From contig NZ_JAIVLH010000021.1 of the NCBI RefSeq assembly GCF_020524345.1, positions 1 through 64,000 on the forward strand: a DNA stretch of 64,000 bases, written 5' to 3'. A program made the position numbers and the translations under genes. Below are positions 43,051 to 52,075 of the stretch, piece by piece. The notes beneath the pieces were generated by a model. The model searched no databases, was not told where the DNA came from, and worked only from the letters and a program-made list of their open reading frames with translations. The first letter of the stretch is position 1. Each line of letters starts with the position of its first letter. Source of the stretch: Metabacillus niabensis. GTDB taxonomy: Bacteria > Bacillota > Bacilli > Bacillales > Bacillaceae.

Positions 43051-44559
43051 ATGGGAAAAAGAAAGGTCAATTTGCTATTAGTCCTTACACTAGTATTCTC
43101 AATGATTTTGACAGCATGTTCTTCAGAGAAAAAATCATCGACTGAAGAGAGCGGGGGAGAGGGTCCGACTGAGATTCGTGTAATGAGTCACTTTTTTAAT
43201 CCAACACCGCCATCTGATGACAGTGAAGTGAAAAAAGAGATTGAGAAAGCGACAAACACGAAGCTAAATATAGAATGGGTGTCAGCAAATAACTATGGAG
43301 ATAAACTGAATGTTATGTTGGCATCTGGAGATTTACCTGATTTATTGTTAATTCCAGATCCCTTTCAACCAGTCTTTCGACAAGCAGCAGAGCAAGGTGC
43401 TTTTTGGGATGTTTCACCTTATATCAAAGATTATCCAAATCTAAATAAAACAATTGATCCAATTGCTTGGGACTTAACAAAAATGAATGGTGGAAATTTT
43501 GGTATACCGCGCCCGAGACCAACTGATGGAGAAACATTCTTTGTTCTTCGGAAAGATTGGTTGGATAATGTAGGATTAGACGTTCCAACGACATCCGATG
43601 AATTATATGAGGTTATGAAGGCGTTTACACAGAAAGATCCTGACCAAAATGGAAAAGATGATACAATTGGGATCGCAGGTCAAATTAATCCAACTGATAT
43701 GGGAAGTTTAGGAAACTTTGAAGGGATTTTTACTGGAGCTACAGGAAATTGGAAAGAGGTCGATGGCGAGCTCGTTCATACAGCAACACTGCCGGAGATG
43801 AAAGATGCTCTTGAATTTTTAGCACGTGCATATAAAGAAAAACTAATTCCAGAGGATTTTGCTTCTATGCAAATCTCACAAGTAAAAGAAATGTTTCAAG
43901 GGAATAAAGCAGGTATAGTCAGTGAAAAAACTGGAGCTATGCAAGAAAACTTTGATCCGCTCTCTAAAATCGTAGAAGGTTTTGATTTTATGAATCTGTA
44001 TCCTGTTACTAGTATCAATGATTATAACCCGAAAGGTGCAGGATTCTCAGGGGTGAATGCAATTCCTAAAAGTGTTCCAGAAGAAAAAATGAAGAAAATA
44101 TTAGCTATGTTAGATCATTGGGTGGAAGAAGATGTGTTTTCTCTTCATAAACAGGGAATAGAGGGAGTCCACCATAAGGTTGAAAACGGAGAAGTGGTTG
44201 TTGATACTGAAAAAATGGTTAAGGATGCAGTGGCAGACTTTAATCAAATTCTGTACGTTTCTGATCCATATGCTAGTACAGTAAAACCAACATTCCCGGA
44301 AGAAGTGCAGAAATTTTATGCAGAGGTTCAAGATGAACGAGCCAAGAACAGTGTTGCAGATGTAAGCATTGGATTGTATTCTGAAACAGGACAAACGTAC
44401 TTACCAGAATTAACGAAAAAAATAATGGACTTAAAAACGAAAATTATTTTAGGCAGAGAGCCTCTAAGTGCTTGGGATTCTTTTGTTACTGAACTTGAGG
44501 CTGATCAAAACTTTATTAAGCTAACAGAAGAAATGAATCAATCTTATAAAGAAAGATAA
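43051..44559 (+). CDS. sugar ABC importer binding lipoprotein, LplA-like
   Basis: 502-aa solute receptor with lipobox LTAC (Cys23), a Ser/Glu/Gly linker, and mature start TEIRVMSHFFNP. Size and partners fit the LplA/YtcQ class, which often binds oligogalacturonide- or rhamnogalacturonan-type fragments. The ATG at 43051 has AAAAGGGGAG nine bases upstream; an in-frame GTG inside the permease gene is discarded because the signal peptide begins at MGKRKVN. It is followed by a strong terminator and then by the regulator gene. Confidence 0.88.
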   Translation: MGKRKVNLLLVLTLVFSMILTACSSEKKSSTEESGGEGPTEIRVMSHFFNPTPPSDDSEVKKEIEKATNTKLNIEWVSANNYGDKLNVMLASGDLPDLLLIPDPFQPVFRQAAEQGAFWDVSPYIKDYPNLNKTIDPIAWDLTKMNGGNFGIPRPRPTDGETFFVLRKDWLDNVGLDVPTTSDELYEVMKAFTQKDPDQNGKDDTIGIAGQINPTDMGSLGNFEGIFTGATGNWKEVDGELVHTATLPEMKDALEFLARAYKEKLIPEDFASMQISQVKEMFQGNKAGIVSEKTGAMQENFDPLSKIVEGFDFMNLYPVTSINDYNPKGAGFSGVNAIPKSVPEEKMKKILAMLDHWVEEDVFSLHKQGIEGVHHKVENGEVVVDTEKMVKDAVADFNQILYVSDPYASTVKPTFPEEVQKFYAEVQDERAKNSVADVSIGLYSETGQTYLPELTKKIMDLKTKIILGREPLSAWDSFVTELEADQNFIKLTEEMNQSYKER

Positions 44560-44567
44560 TGGATTGA

Positions 44568-44612
44568 AAGAGAGGTTTTCACTGCTTTGTTTTAGCAAAA
44601 CCTCTCTTTTTT
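44568..44612 (+). terminator. rho-independent terminator
   Basis: AGAGAGGTTTT pairs with AAAACCTCTCT across a 17-base loop, followed by TTTTTTG. Confidence 0.82.
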
Positions 44613-44651
44613 GTATTAAGAAAATTCTGATTATGTGATACACTGAGTTTT

Positions 44652-44666
44652 ATGTAAGCGCTTAGA
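44652..44666 (+). promoter_or_regulatory. cre-like site before the YesS-like regulator
   Basis: ATGTAAGCGCTTAGA matches the cre consensus with one mismatch and lies 20 bases before the TTG start. Confidence 0.45.
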
Positions 44667-44685
44667 TTAAGGGGAGGGTTGAATA

Positions 44686-47010
44686 TTGAAGAAACTGAAG
44701 GGGATGTTACATCATGTTATAAATTTCCGATCAAAAAGCTATTATCAAAAAAATTTAATTACACTATTAATTCTAGCCAGTTTACCAGGTATGATAATAG
44801 GCTTTGTTATGTTTGTTATTAGTAAAGCACATATTGAAGGTGAACTAAAGAAAATTCATGAAAACCATTTATATAGCACAATGAAAACAATTGAAGAACA
44901 GTTTTCATATGTAGAAGAATTAGTGGCACATTGGGCAGTAGATTCTACCTTTAAGGAAAATTATCAAGAAATAGATTTGGCTATTAAGTATAAAGAGATT
45001 CATGAATTATATCAATCACTTCTAATTATGGAGGGGTCAAACCACCTTATTGATCAAGTGGAACTATATATTAACAAACCAACACCATTAGTATTCACAA
45101 AGGACAGATACAGACATTTAGTACAAGCAGAGCAAATCAATGCTTTTGATCATTTTGTTAGAGGAGAACGTACACTATATTGGATAAAAAGTGAAGATCA
45201 GAAATACTCGCCTTTAAGGCTGGTACATAAAATACCAAGTGGTGTTGAACAGCCTTATGGAGCCATTATTGTCTCGTTAAATAAAGCAAAGATGGCGAAT
45301 TTATTGAGGGCACCCTATGAAGAAGGAACTGCATTTTTATTAACAGGCAAGGGGCAGTGGTTATTTGGTAACAGCAGTAGAATGGAACCTTCTGGGATGG
45401 ATCATGCTATTCTTAAAGAAGTAAAAAATCTTGAGAATACAACGGACACATTCTTATTTGAATGGAATCAATCTACTTATTCTGTCACATATGAAACTTT
45501 TACCCGGTTAGGAAATACCTGGATTTACGCATCAGCTGCACCACTATCAAGCATTACAGCACCTGTTTTAATCGTTTCAAAATGGATGATTGGAGTAAGT
45601 TTTGGAATACTCATTCTTGCTATTATTTTATCAATTATTGTTTCTAAAAGACTATATTCACCACTTGATCAATTACTCCAAAAACTAAATGAACATAAAC
45701 ATGAACATCCCCTTCCAAACGTCAATAATGAGTTTGAATTAATTGAAGAAAAATGGAATAACCTCTCAAAGGAAAGCCGTACACTAAAAACACAATTAGA
45801 ATCCCAGCTGCCTTATATGCGAGAAGGATTTCTTTTGCAGCTTATTCATGGATATCTTTATTCGTTAAGTGAAGCTGAGCTAAAGGAACGTATGCAGAAA
45901 TTCGGCTGGAAACAAGATGGATATAAATATTTGCCGATTTTTATCCAGTTATTTGGATACGGTAGATTAGAAGATACCGAAAAAGATGATGAGGGTCTGC
46001 TTACATTTGTTGCAGCTAATATTGTAGAAGATGTATTACAGGAAATTGATATGGATACTAGTGTCATTAATTTCCATGACCTTTCTTTAAGTGTTTTGTT
46101 CTTTATACCTAGAAACATGGACAAAAGTGAAGTAACAAAGAAACTAAATGAATTAATTCATAAAATCATTAGTGGAATTAACCATACAACACAAATGGAT
46201 GTGTCAATTTGTATTGGTAGAATGACAAATTCAGTGAAGGCCATCCCGAATATTTTTGAGGAAACAAAAATATCACTAAGCTTCCGTAATCTGCAGGAGA
46301 GAAATCAGATAATTGAAATTGAAAACTTGGATTTATTGGACAAATCAGTTCATTTTGAGTATCCATTTGATGTAGAAAAGGAAATCGTCCACTCAATTCG
46401 TCTAAGGATGGAAAAGGATACAATGTCGCATTTGAAGAAGTTTGTCCAAATTCTTTCAAATGTAAATGAAGCGGTAATGAAACAAGGAATGTATCAATTA
46501 TTAGGAAGAATTGTAGAAGTTGAAATGCAAGCAGGTCTTATGCCGAATACGGTATTCGAGGGAGCCAATTTATATGAGCAGCTTGGTCAGATTCGTGAGC
46601 CTGACGAAGTGGAGTTATGGTTTAAACATAAGGTTATCCTTCCACTTCTCGAACAACTCTCTCGAAAACAGGATGAACGAATGAAACAATTAATTGAAAA
46701 AGTCACATTTTTACTTCAGGAGAAGTATATGGAGGATATTTCATTGGACTACTGTGCAGATCAAGTGAATTTAAGTCCTTCACTTCTTAGTAAGGTATTT
46801 AAAGATATAGTAGGGTTGAATTTTATTGATTATCTAACAAATATTCGCTTATCGAAAGCAAAGGAACTTCTTGTTCATACAGATATGAAAATTAATGAAA
46901 TTGCAGAAACAATCGGCTATAAAAATAGTTATTTTAACAGACTATTTAAAAAGCATGAGGGTTATACACCCGGGCAATATCGTGAAATGAAAAGGGATCA
47001 AGTTGGATAA
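44686..47010 (+). CDS. membrane-bound AraC-family regulator, YesS-like
   Basis: 774-aa one-component regulator. The N-terminal helix (about 23-45), an extracellular sensor domain of about 240 residues and a second helix (about 297-320) form a transmembrane receptor. The cytoplasmic part holds a central region (about 380-570) and a C-terminal AraC DNA-binding domain (about 670-770). The latter contains ISLDYCADQVNLSPSLLSKV and KINEIAETIGYKNSYFNRLF. YesS/YtdP-type proteins activate adjacent sugar-uptake and pectin-degradation genes. The TTG start follows AGGGGAGGG. It probably senses extracellular glycan fragments and controls the importer and the hydrolase. Confidence 0.85.
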   Translation: MKKLKGMLHHVINFRSKSYYQKNLITLLILASLPGMIIGFVMFVISKAHIEGELKKIHENHLYSTMKTIEEQFSYVEELVAHWAVDSTFKENYQEIDLAIKYKEIHELYQSLLIMEGSNHLIDQVELYINKPTPLVFTKDRYRHLVQAEQINAFDHFVRGERTLYWIKSEDQKYSPLRLVHKIPSGVEQPYGAIIVSLNKAKMANLLRAPYEEGTAFLLTGKGQWLFGNSSRMEPSGMDHAILKEVKNLENTTDTFLFEWNQSTYSVTYETFTRLGNTWIYASAAPLSSITAPVLIVSKWMIGVSFGILILAIILSIIVSKRLYSPLDQLLQKLNEHKHEHPLPNVNNEFELIEEKWNNLSKESRTLKTQLESQLPYMREGFLLQLIHGYLYSLSEAELKERMQKFGWKQDGYKYLPIFIQLFGYGRLEDTEKDDEGLLTFVAANIVEDVLQEIDMDTSVINFHDLSLSVLFFIPRNMDKSEVTKKLNELIHKIISGINHTTQMDVSICIGRMTNSVKAIPNIFEETKISLSFRNLQERNQIIEIENLDLLDKSVHFEYPFDVEKEIVHSIRLRMEKDTMSHLKKFVQILSNVNEAVMKQGMYQLLGRIVEVEMQAGLMPNTVFEGANLYEQLGQIREPDEVELWFKHKVILPLLEQLSRKQDERMKQLIEKVTFLLQEKYMEDISLDYCADQVNLSPSLLSKVFKDIVGLNFIDYLTNIRLSKAKELLVHTDMKINEIAETIGYKNSYFNRLFKKHEGYTPGQYREMKRDQVG

Positions 47011-47107
47011 AAAGCGAGTATGGGGATGAATTTCCCGCACTTTATTTTATTGTAAAAAGTGCAACTTTCATAAAAAAGTCCTATTGATTATAAAAAATGT
47101 ACGATTG

Positions 47108-47122
47108 TTGGAAACGCTACCA
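47108..47122 (+). promoter_or_regulatory. perfect cre site upstream of the GH106-like gene
   Basis: TTGGAAACGCTACCA satisfies every fixed position of WTGNAANCGNWNNCW and lies 40 bases before the ATG. It is the best cre match in the window and indicates CcpA repression. Confidence 0.7.
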
Positions 47123-47161
47123 AATTGTATAGTAAAGAGCAAAAGCGAAGGAGGATAATCA

Positions 47162-50100
47162 ATGTCTAATGTGCAAATGAAGTTAGGTAATCCGGTGTTT
47201 ACGAAACAAGACTTTCTCAACCCGAAGTCTTCCTATCGTGTTCAGCCTTTTTGGTTTTGGAACGGTGAGATGAAAGAAAGTGAAATTGAACATCAGATTA
47301 AGGAAATGGCAGATAAAGGAGTAGGCGGTTTTTTTATATGTCCACGACAAGGTTTAACGATTCCTTACCTGTCTGAAGAGTGGTTTGAAAAAGTGAAGTT
47401 TGCAGTTGAAACAGCGAAAAAATTTCAACTTGAGGTGTGGTTATATGATGAATATCCATATCCAAGTGGAATAGCTGGTGGAGAGGTTACATTAGAGCAT
47501 CCGGAAGCCAAACAATATCAACTTGTCCATAAAGATATAAAGGTAGAGGGAGAAGAGTCCTGCAGCATTGATTTACCATGGGGACGAATTTTATCTGCTA
47601 GAGCTGTTCCAATAGATCCGACAACAGGAAAGCGACACTGGGATCAAGCCTATAATATTGAAGAATATATAGGGAATTATCAGGCGGAACCGGTGTTTCA
47701 AAGGACCGGCTTAACTGCATACAATCAAAAACGCTATTTTACTTATCAAACTAGGAAAAAATTAAACTGGCAGGCTCCTAAAGGTAATTGGGAGATACAT
47801 TGTTTCTTAGAAGTGGAAATTGATGATTTTAAGTATTATGGAACTTTTGTTGATCCGTGTCATGAAGATGCGATAAAAACTTTTATTAATTTGACCCATA
47901 ATCGCTATGCGAAGAAACTAGGTGAGGAATTAGGTCAGACGGTAAAAGGCATGTTTACAGATGAAACAGGTTTATTGGGGAAAATCCCCTGGAGTACTCA
48001 GCTCCTCACCTTTTTCAAACAAACAAAGGGCTATGATCTAAAAGATTATTTGCATGCTCTGATCGATGATCAAACAGATGAAACAGCTAAAGTTCGCTAT
48101 GATTATTTCCAATCAATCCACCTTTTATTAAGAAAAACGTATCACAAGCAAATTCATGATTGGTGTGAAGAACATGGAATTCGATATGTTGCAGAAGTAC
48201 CGTCTGTTCGAATGACTTCTCAAGCATATAGCCATGTACCAGGTGGTGATAGTGCTCACGAAAAGCTTGGCAGGTCTTTGCAGTGGATTCTTGATGAATA
48301 CGGAACAAGCTTTAGAGCAAATCCGAAATTGGTCAGTTCCCTTGCTAATCAGCTTGGAAGAGAGCGAATCTTAATTGAATGTTTCCATAGTATCGGTTGG
48401 TCAATGACACTGCAGGATGCTAAGTGGATGTTAGATCGATTAGCAGCATTCGGAATTAATTTCTATAATTTCCATGCTTTTTTCTATACATTAGACGGAT
48501 TGAAAAAGCACGATGCACCACCATCACAATTTCTTCAAAACCCATACTGGGAGCACTTTCGTTTGTTAGGAGATTATGCAGGACGACTTGGATATGTAAT
48601 GAGCTGTGGTAAACCAATGCGGAACATTGCTGTTCTTGATCCGACAACAAGTTTATGGACACATATGGGAAACCCGTTCCACAGTTTTCAATATAGTGGA
48701 GATGAAAAGGAAGAAGAAAATCGATTAAATAAGCTGAAAAGGGATTGGGCCTCACTATGTCAGCAACTAACATTGCATTATAAAGACTATGATCACTTAG
48801 ATCCGGAATTACTAGCTGAAGCGGTTGTGGACAGTGGGAAAATAAAGCTTGGAAATGCTGAATACTCAGTTCTTATTCTACCGCCACTTTCTAATATTGA
48901 AATAAAAGCATGGGAAAAAATTAAGGATTTTCTTGATCATGATGGAATTGTCATAGCCAATGGATTGCTTCCATTCGAAAGAATTCAAGATGATTTTCAA
49001 TATGCTGAGATTCTGAACACTTTTGGCTTGGAAAAAAGTATAGAGACATTTTATTTTACGGATGAAACACAATCTATTGAATCTGAAAGATGGGTAAAAG
49101 GCACTGGCAATGCTTATTTTATACCGAAGAAAGAAATACAAGTGCAAACCCTGGTTACCTTATTAGATGAGTTTCTACATGAGAAGATTCAATTTGAACC
49201 GGTAGATAAGAGTAAGAGCTTTCTTGTTGAAAAGAGAATTCTGCAAGATGATTCCATTCTTGTATTTATGAGTAACCAAGAAGGTGGAGAGCATAAAGCA
49301 TCCCTTTATTATCAACCATTAGATGATGGATATGATCATATGTTTCAAACATTAAATTTGGAAACTGGTCAAATTGATATGCTTCAAGCAGAAACAGAAG
49401 AAGAGAGCATAAAAGTTTCATTACATTTCAGTCCATACCAATCTCATTTAATTCAAATTACTAGAATTAAAAACGGGAATGAGGCAGAAACAAAGAGAGA
49501 AAATGATCAATTCATCTGGAATATAAAAGCAAATGAAGCATGGCAGATGAAGCCCTTGCAAGATAATATTATACGATTTGATACGTTTGATCTAAAGGTG
49601 AAAGGTGATCAAGAAGCACAATATACTAATTCCGGTTCAGAGGTTCACGTAAAAACCTTTATTGATCAATGTGCAGATCTCTCAGAGCAGCAAAATCTTC
49701 CATTAGCTTTTCATCAAGTATTTGGAACACCTATGAAAATGAACATCAAATATCCACTTTCATGTACTTATGAAAAGGTCTTCGACATCGAGGATCTGTC
49801 AGGTCATTGCTTTTTATTAATGGATAAAGAAGCAATTTCGGGTGAGTATCAAATATTGATAAACGATACGGCTGTATCTGAGTGTAAGAATCAGTTCGTC
49901 TATGATCATCGTAATCAAACATGTGATATTACTGCCCTTCTGCAAAAGGGTCAAAATACACTTCGAGTTAACGTCACACTTCATCATGATGCTGATGGAG
50001 TAGTTGATCCGTTGTACTTACTTGGTCATTTTGGCGTCACTTTCGATTCAAAGGGTCGTCCAGTCATGACGAAAATTGATCTAAACACGACGACGCCGAT

Positions 50101-50437
50101 TCAGCATGGACCACTTCTGCAGCATCCTTATTACGCCGGAAAGACGTTATTGAAGCGGAAAGAAACAATAGAAAATATTCCGCTAACTGAATACTTCACT
50201 CTTCATTTGAGTGAGTTAGATAAGAACTTTCATGACTGTCTAGAAGTTATGGTAAATGGCTATTCACTTGGAGTCCGAGCTTGGACACCTTATCAATGGG
50301 AAGGACCAACATCGATTCTTCAGCTCGGAGAAAATAAAATTGAAATTAAAGTTACGAACACACTAATTGGCCTATTAGAAGGTAAAACATTTGATTATGA
50401 CACACACACGTTAAGAAATGTGAACGAATTGTTATGA
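47162..50437 (+). CDS. GH106-like glycoside hydrolase
   Basis: 1091-aa cytoplasmic protein (no signal peptide). The N-terminal half is a TIM barrel opening with RVQPFWFWNGEMKESEIEHQ and GVGGFFICPRQGL, then EVWLYDEYPYPSGIAGG. This resembles the GH106 alpha-L-rhamnosidase group and related unclassified hydrolases. Candidate catalytic acids are Glu268 in FTDETG and Glu406 in IECFHSIGW, by analogy only. The C-terminal part (about 720-1085) holds beta-sandwich modules; the last (LNKGQN/LGENKIEIKVTN-type) is jelly-roll like. A perfect cre and AGGAGG precede the ATG. It probably trims imported oligosaccharides, rhamnosides being the first guess. Confidence 0.7.
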   Translation: MSNVQMKLGNPVFTKQDFLNPKSSYRVQPFWFWNGEMKESEIEHQIKEMADKGVGGFFICPRQGLTIPYLSEEWFEKVKFAVETAKKFQLEVWLYDEYPYPSGIAGGEVTLEHPEAKQYQLVHKDIKVEGEESCSIDLPWGRILSARAVPIDPTTGKRHWDQAYNIEEYIGNYQAEPVFQRTGLTAYNQKRYFTYQTRKKLNWQAPKGNWEIHCFLEVEIDDFKYYGTFVDPCHEDAIKTFINLTHNRYAKKLGEELGQTVKGMFTDETGLLGKIPWSTQLLTFFKQTKGYDLKDYLHALIDDQTDETAKVRYDYFQSIHLLLRKTYHKQIHDWCEEHGIRYVAEVPSVRMTSQAYSHVPGGDSAHEKLGRSLQWILDEYGTSFRANPKLVSSLANQLGRERILIECFHSIGWSMTLQDAKWMLDRLAAFGINFYNFHAFFYTLDGLKKHDAPPSQFLQNPYWEHFRLLGDYAGRLGYVMSCGKPMRNIAVLDPTTSLWTHMGNPFHSFQYSGDEKEEENRLNKLKRDWASLCQQLTLHYKDYDHLDPELLAEAVVDSGKIKLGNAEYSVLILPPLSNIEIKAWEKIKDFLDHDGIVIANGLLPFERIQDDFQYAEILNTFGLEKSIETFYFTDETQSIESERWVKGTGNAYFIPKKEIQVQTLVTLLDEFLHEKIQFEPVDKSKSFLVEKRILQDDSILVFMSNQEGGEHKASLYYQPLDDGYDHMFQTLNLETGQIDMLQAETEEESIKVSLHFSPYQSHLIQITRIKNGNEAETKRENDQFIWNIKANEAWQMKPLQDNIIRFDTFDLKVKGDQEAQYTNSGSEVHVKTFIDQCADLSEQQNLPLAFHQVFGTPMKMNIKYPLSCTYEKVFDIEDLSGHCFLLMDKEAISGEYQILINDTAVSECKNQFVYDHRNQTCDITALLQKGQNTLRVNVTLHHDADGVVDPLYLLGHFGVTFDSKGRPVMTKIDLNTTTPIQHGPLLQHPYYAGKTLLKRKETIENIPLTEYFTLHLSELDKNFHDCLEVMVNGYSLGVRAWTPYQWEGPTSILQLGENKIEIKVTNTLIGLLEGKTFDYDTHTLRNVNELL

Positions 50438-50537
50438 ACTCATGACAATGTAAAAATTGAAAAACAAGAGCATGAAAATCTAGCAGAGGTAATAAAGTGA
50501 AATGACATATAAAATGAATAGATAAGGAGTTTTTATT

Positions 50538-51821
50538 GTGAAAAAATACGTGTTAGTAGGTACAGGTGGAAGAGCAGAGTTTTTTTACGGAGCCATTGTG
50601 CGAGACTTTAAAGAAACATGTCAGCTGGTAGCCCTTTGTGACTTGAATCAAACGAGAATGGATTATGCAAATCGTTTATTAGAAGAAAGATATGATCATC
50701 CTCAAATTAACACATACTTACACACAGAGTTCGAACAGATGATTGACAAGGAAAAGCCGGATACTGTGGTTGTTACTTCCGTTGACCGTACCCACCATAC
50801 GTACATTATAAAAGCATTGGAGCTAGGATGTGATGTAGTTACCGAAAAGCCAATGACGGTTGATGCGGAGAAATGTCAGGCCATTATTGATACGGTGAAT
50901 AAAACTGAAAAGGAAGTTCGCGTCGCCTTTAATTACCGCTATGCTCCTCATAACACAAAGCTTAGAGAGCTTATTATGAATGATGTGATTGGTCAAGTAA
51001 ACTCAGTGAATTTTGAATGGGCATTGGATACACAGCATGGTGCAGACTACTTCCGCAGATGGCACCGTGATAAGCGGAATAGCGGGGGGCTTCTTGTACA
51101 TAAATCCACTCACCATTTTGATTTGGTTAATTTTTGGTTGGGGACAACACCTGAAACAGTTTATGCAGCGGGCGGATTACGATTTTATGGGAGGGAAAAT
51201 GCTGAATCAAGAGGGATAACCCACTTTTACCAACGTGCACATGGAAGCAAGTTTGCTAAGGAAGACCCATTCGCAATTGACTTGGAAGGAAATCCGCATT
51301 TAAAGGCTATGTACTTGGATGCAGAAATTGAAGATGGCTATCAACGAGATCAAAGTGTATTCGGTGATGGAATAAACATCGAGGATACACTAGGCGTGAT
51401 GGTAACGTATAAGAATAAGGCGATTCTCAATTATTCCTTAAATGCTTATCTTCCATGGGAAGGATATATGGTATCCTTCAATGGTACAAAAGGTAGAATT
51501 GAAGTCCGAATTCGTGAGCAATCATATATTAATTCAGGCGGAAGCAAGGATGAGGAAGGAAAGGTTCAAGAAAAATCGATTATGGTCATGCCTATGTTCG
51601 GTCAGCCTTATGAAGTAGAAGTAAATGAAGGAAAAGGCGGACACGGAGGTGGAGACCCTATTCTTTTACAAGATATCTTCGGAACTCCTGTAAAAGATGA
51701 ATTTAATCGTGCGGCTACACACGTTGATGGTGCGATGTCGATTTTAACTGGAATTGCCGGAAACATCTCTCTAAGCACTGGTCAACCGGTGAAAGTTGAT
51801 GAGTTAATAAAGCTAAGCTGA
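50538..51821 (+). CDS. Gfo/Idh/MocA-family oxidoreductase, long form
   Basis: 427-aa dehydrogenase with Rossmann motif VGTGGRAEFFYG (residues 5-16), VVTEKPMTVDAE (about 98) and active-site HKSTHHFDLVNFW (about 193-205). It is longer than usual because of an insertion of about 60 residues (roughly 210-275) after the active-site helix. GTG 50538 follows AAGGAG. It comes 100 bases after the hydrolase gene, in the same orientation, and ends at a terminator. Likely acts on a sugar released by that hydrolase. Confidence 0.85.
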   Translation: MKKYVLVGTGGRAEFFYGAIVRDFKETCQLVALCDLNQTRMDYANRLLEERYDHPQINTYLHTEFEQMIDKEKPDTVVVTSVDRTHHTYIIKALELGCDVVTEKPMTVDAEKCQAIIDTVNKTEKEVRVAFNYRYAPHNTKLRELIMNDVIGQVNSVNFEWALDTQHGADYFRRWHRDKRNSGGLLVHKSTHHFDLVNFWLGTTPETVYAAGGLRFYGRENAESRGITHFYQRAHGSKFAKEDPFAIDLEGNPHLKAMYLDAEIEDGYQRDQSVFGDGINIEDTLGVMVTYKNKAILNYSLNAYLPWEGYMVSFNGTKGRIEVRIREQSYINSGGSKDEEGKVQEKSIMVMPMFGQPYEVEVNEGKGGHGGGDPILLQDIFGTPVKDEFNRAATHVDGAMSILTGIAGNISLSTGQPVKVDELIKLS

Positions 51822-51862
51822 TGTAGGGTAAGTAATCACAGAATAGAAGTAGATTGAAAGGG

Positions 51863-51890
51863 GAGCCAGCAAAAATGGCTCTTTTTTTTT
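51863..51890 (+). terminator. rho-independent terminator
   Basis: GAGCCA and TGGCTC form a short stem around GCAAAAA, followed by nine T residues. It separates the carbohydrate locus from the polyketide-like cluster. Confidence 0.85.
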
Positions 51891-51989
51891 AGGTTTTTCG
51901 GAGAATTTCAGTATTTCGTTTCGGAAGGCGCAAATAATTTGTGAATAGACACAATATGATTTTCGGTGTAAATCGTAGGAGGTTTATTT

Positions 51990-52007
51990 ATGATTAAATT
52001 GTATTAA
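51990..52007 (+). other. five-codon micro-ORF with consensus ribosome site
   Basis: AGGAGG (51977-51982) is followed seven bases later by ATG and only five sense codons (MIKLY) before TAA. Another ATG starts two bases after, at 52010, in the frame of the downstream ketosynthase-like gene. This could be a leader for translational coupling or re-initiation, or the relic of a frameshifted start. Confidence 0.4.
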
Positions 52008-52075
52008 AAATGTGGAAAAATAGCCCAATTGGTCGAGAAATTGAATTATTTGTAAGGGAAGGGGTGAGGAGAATC

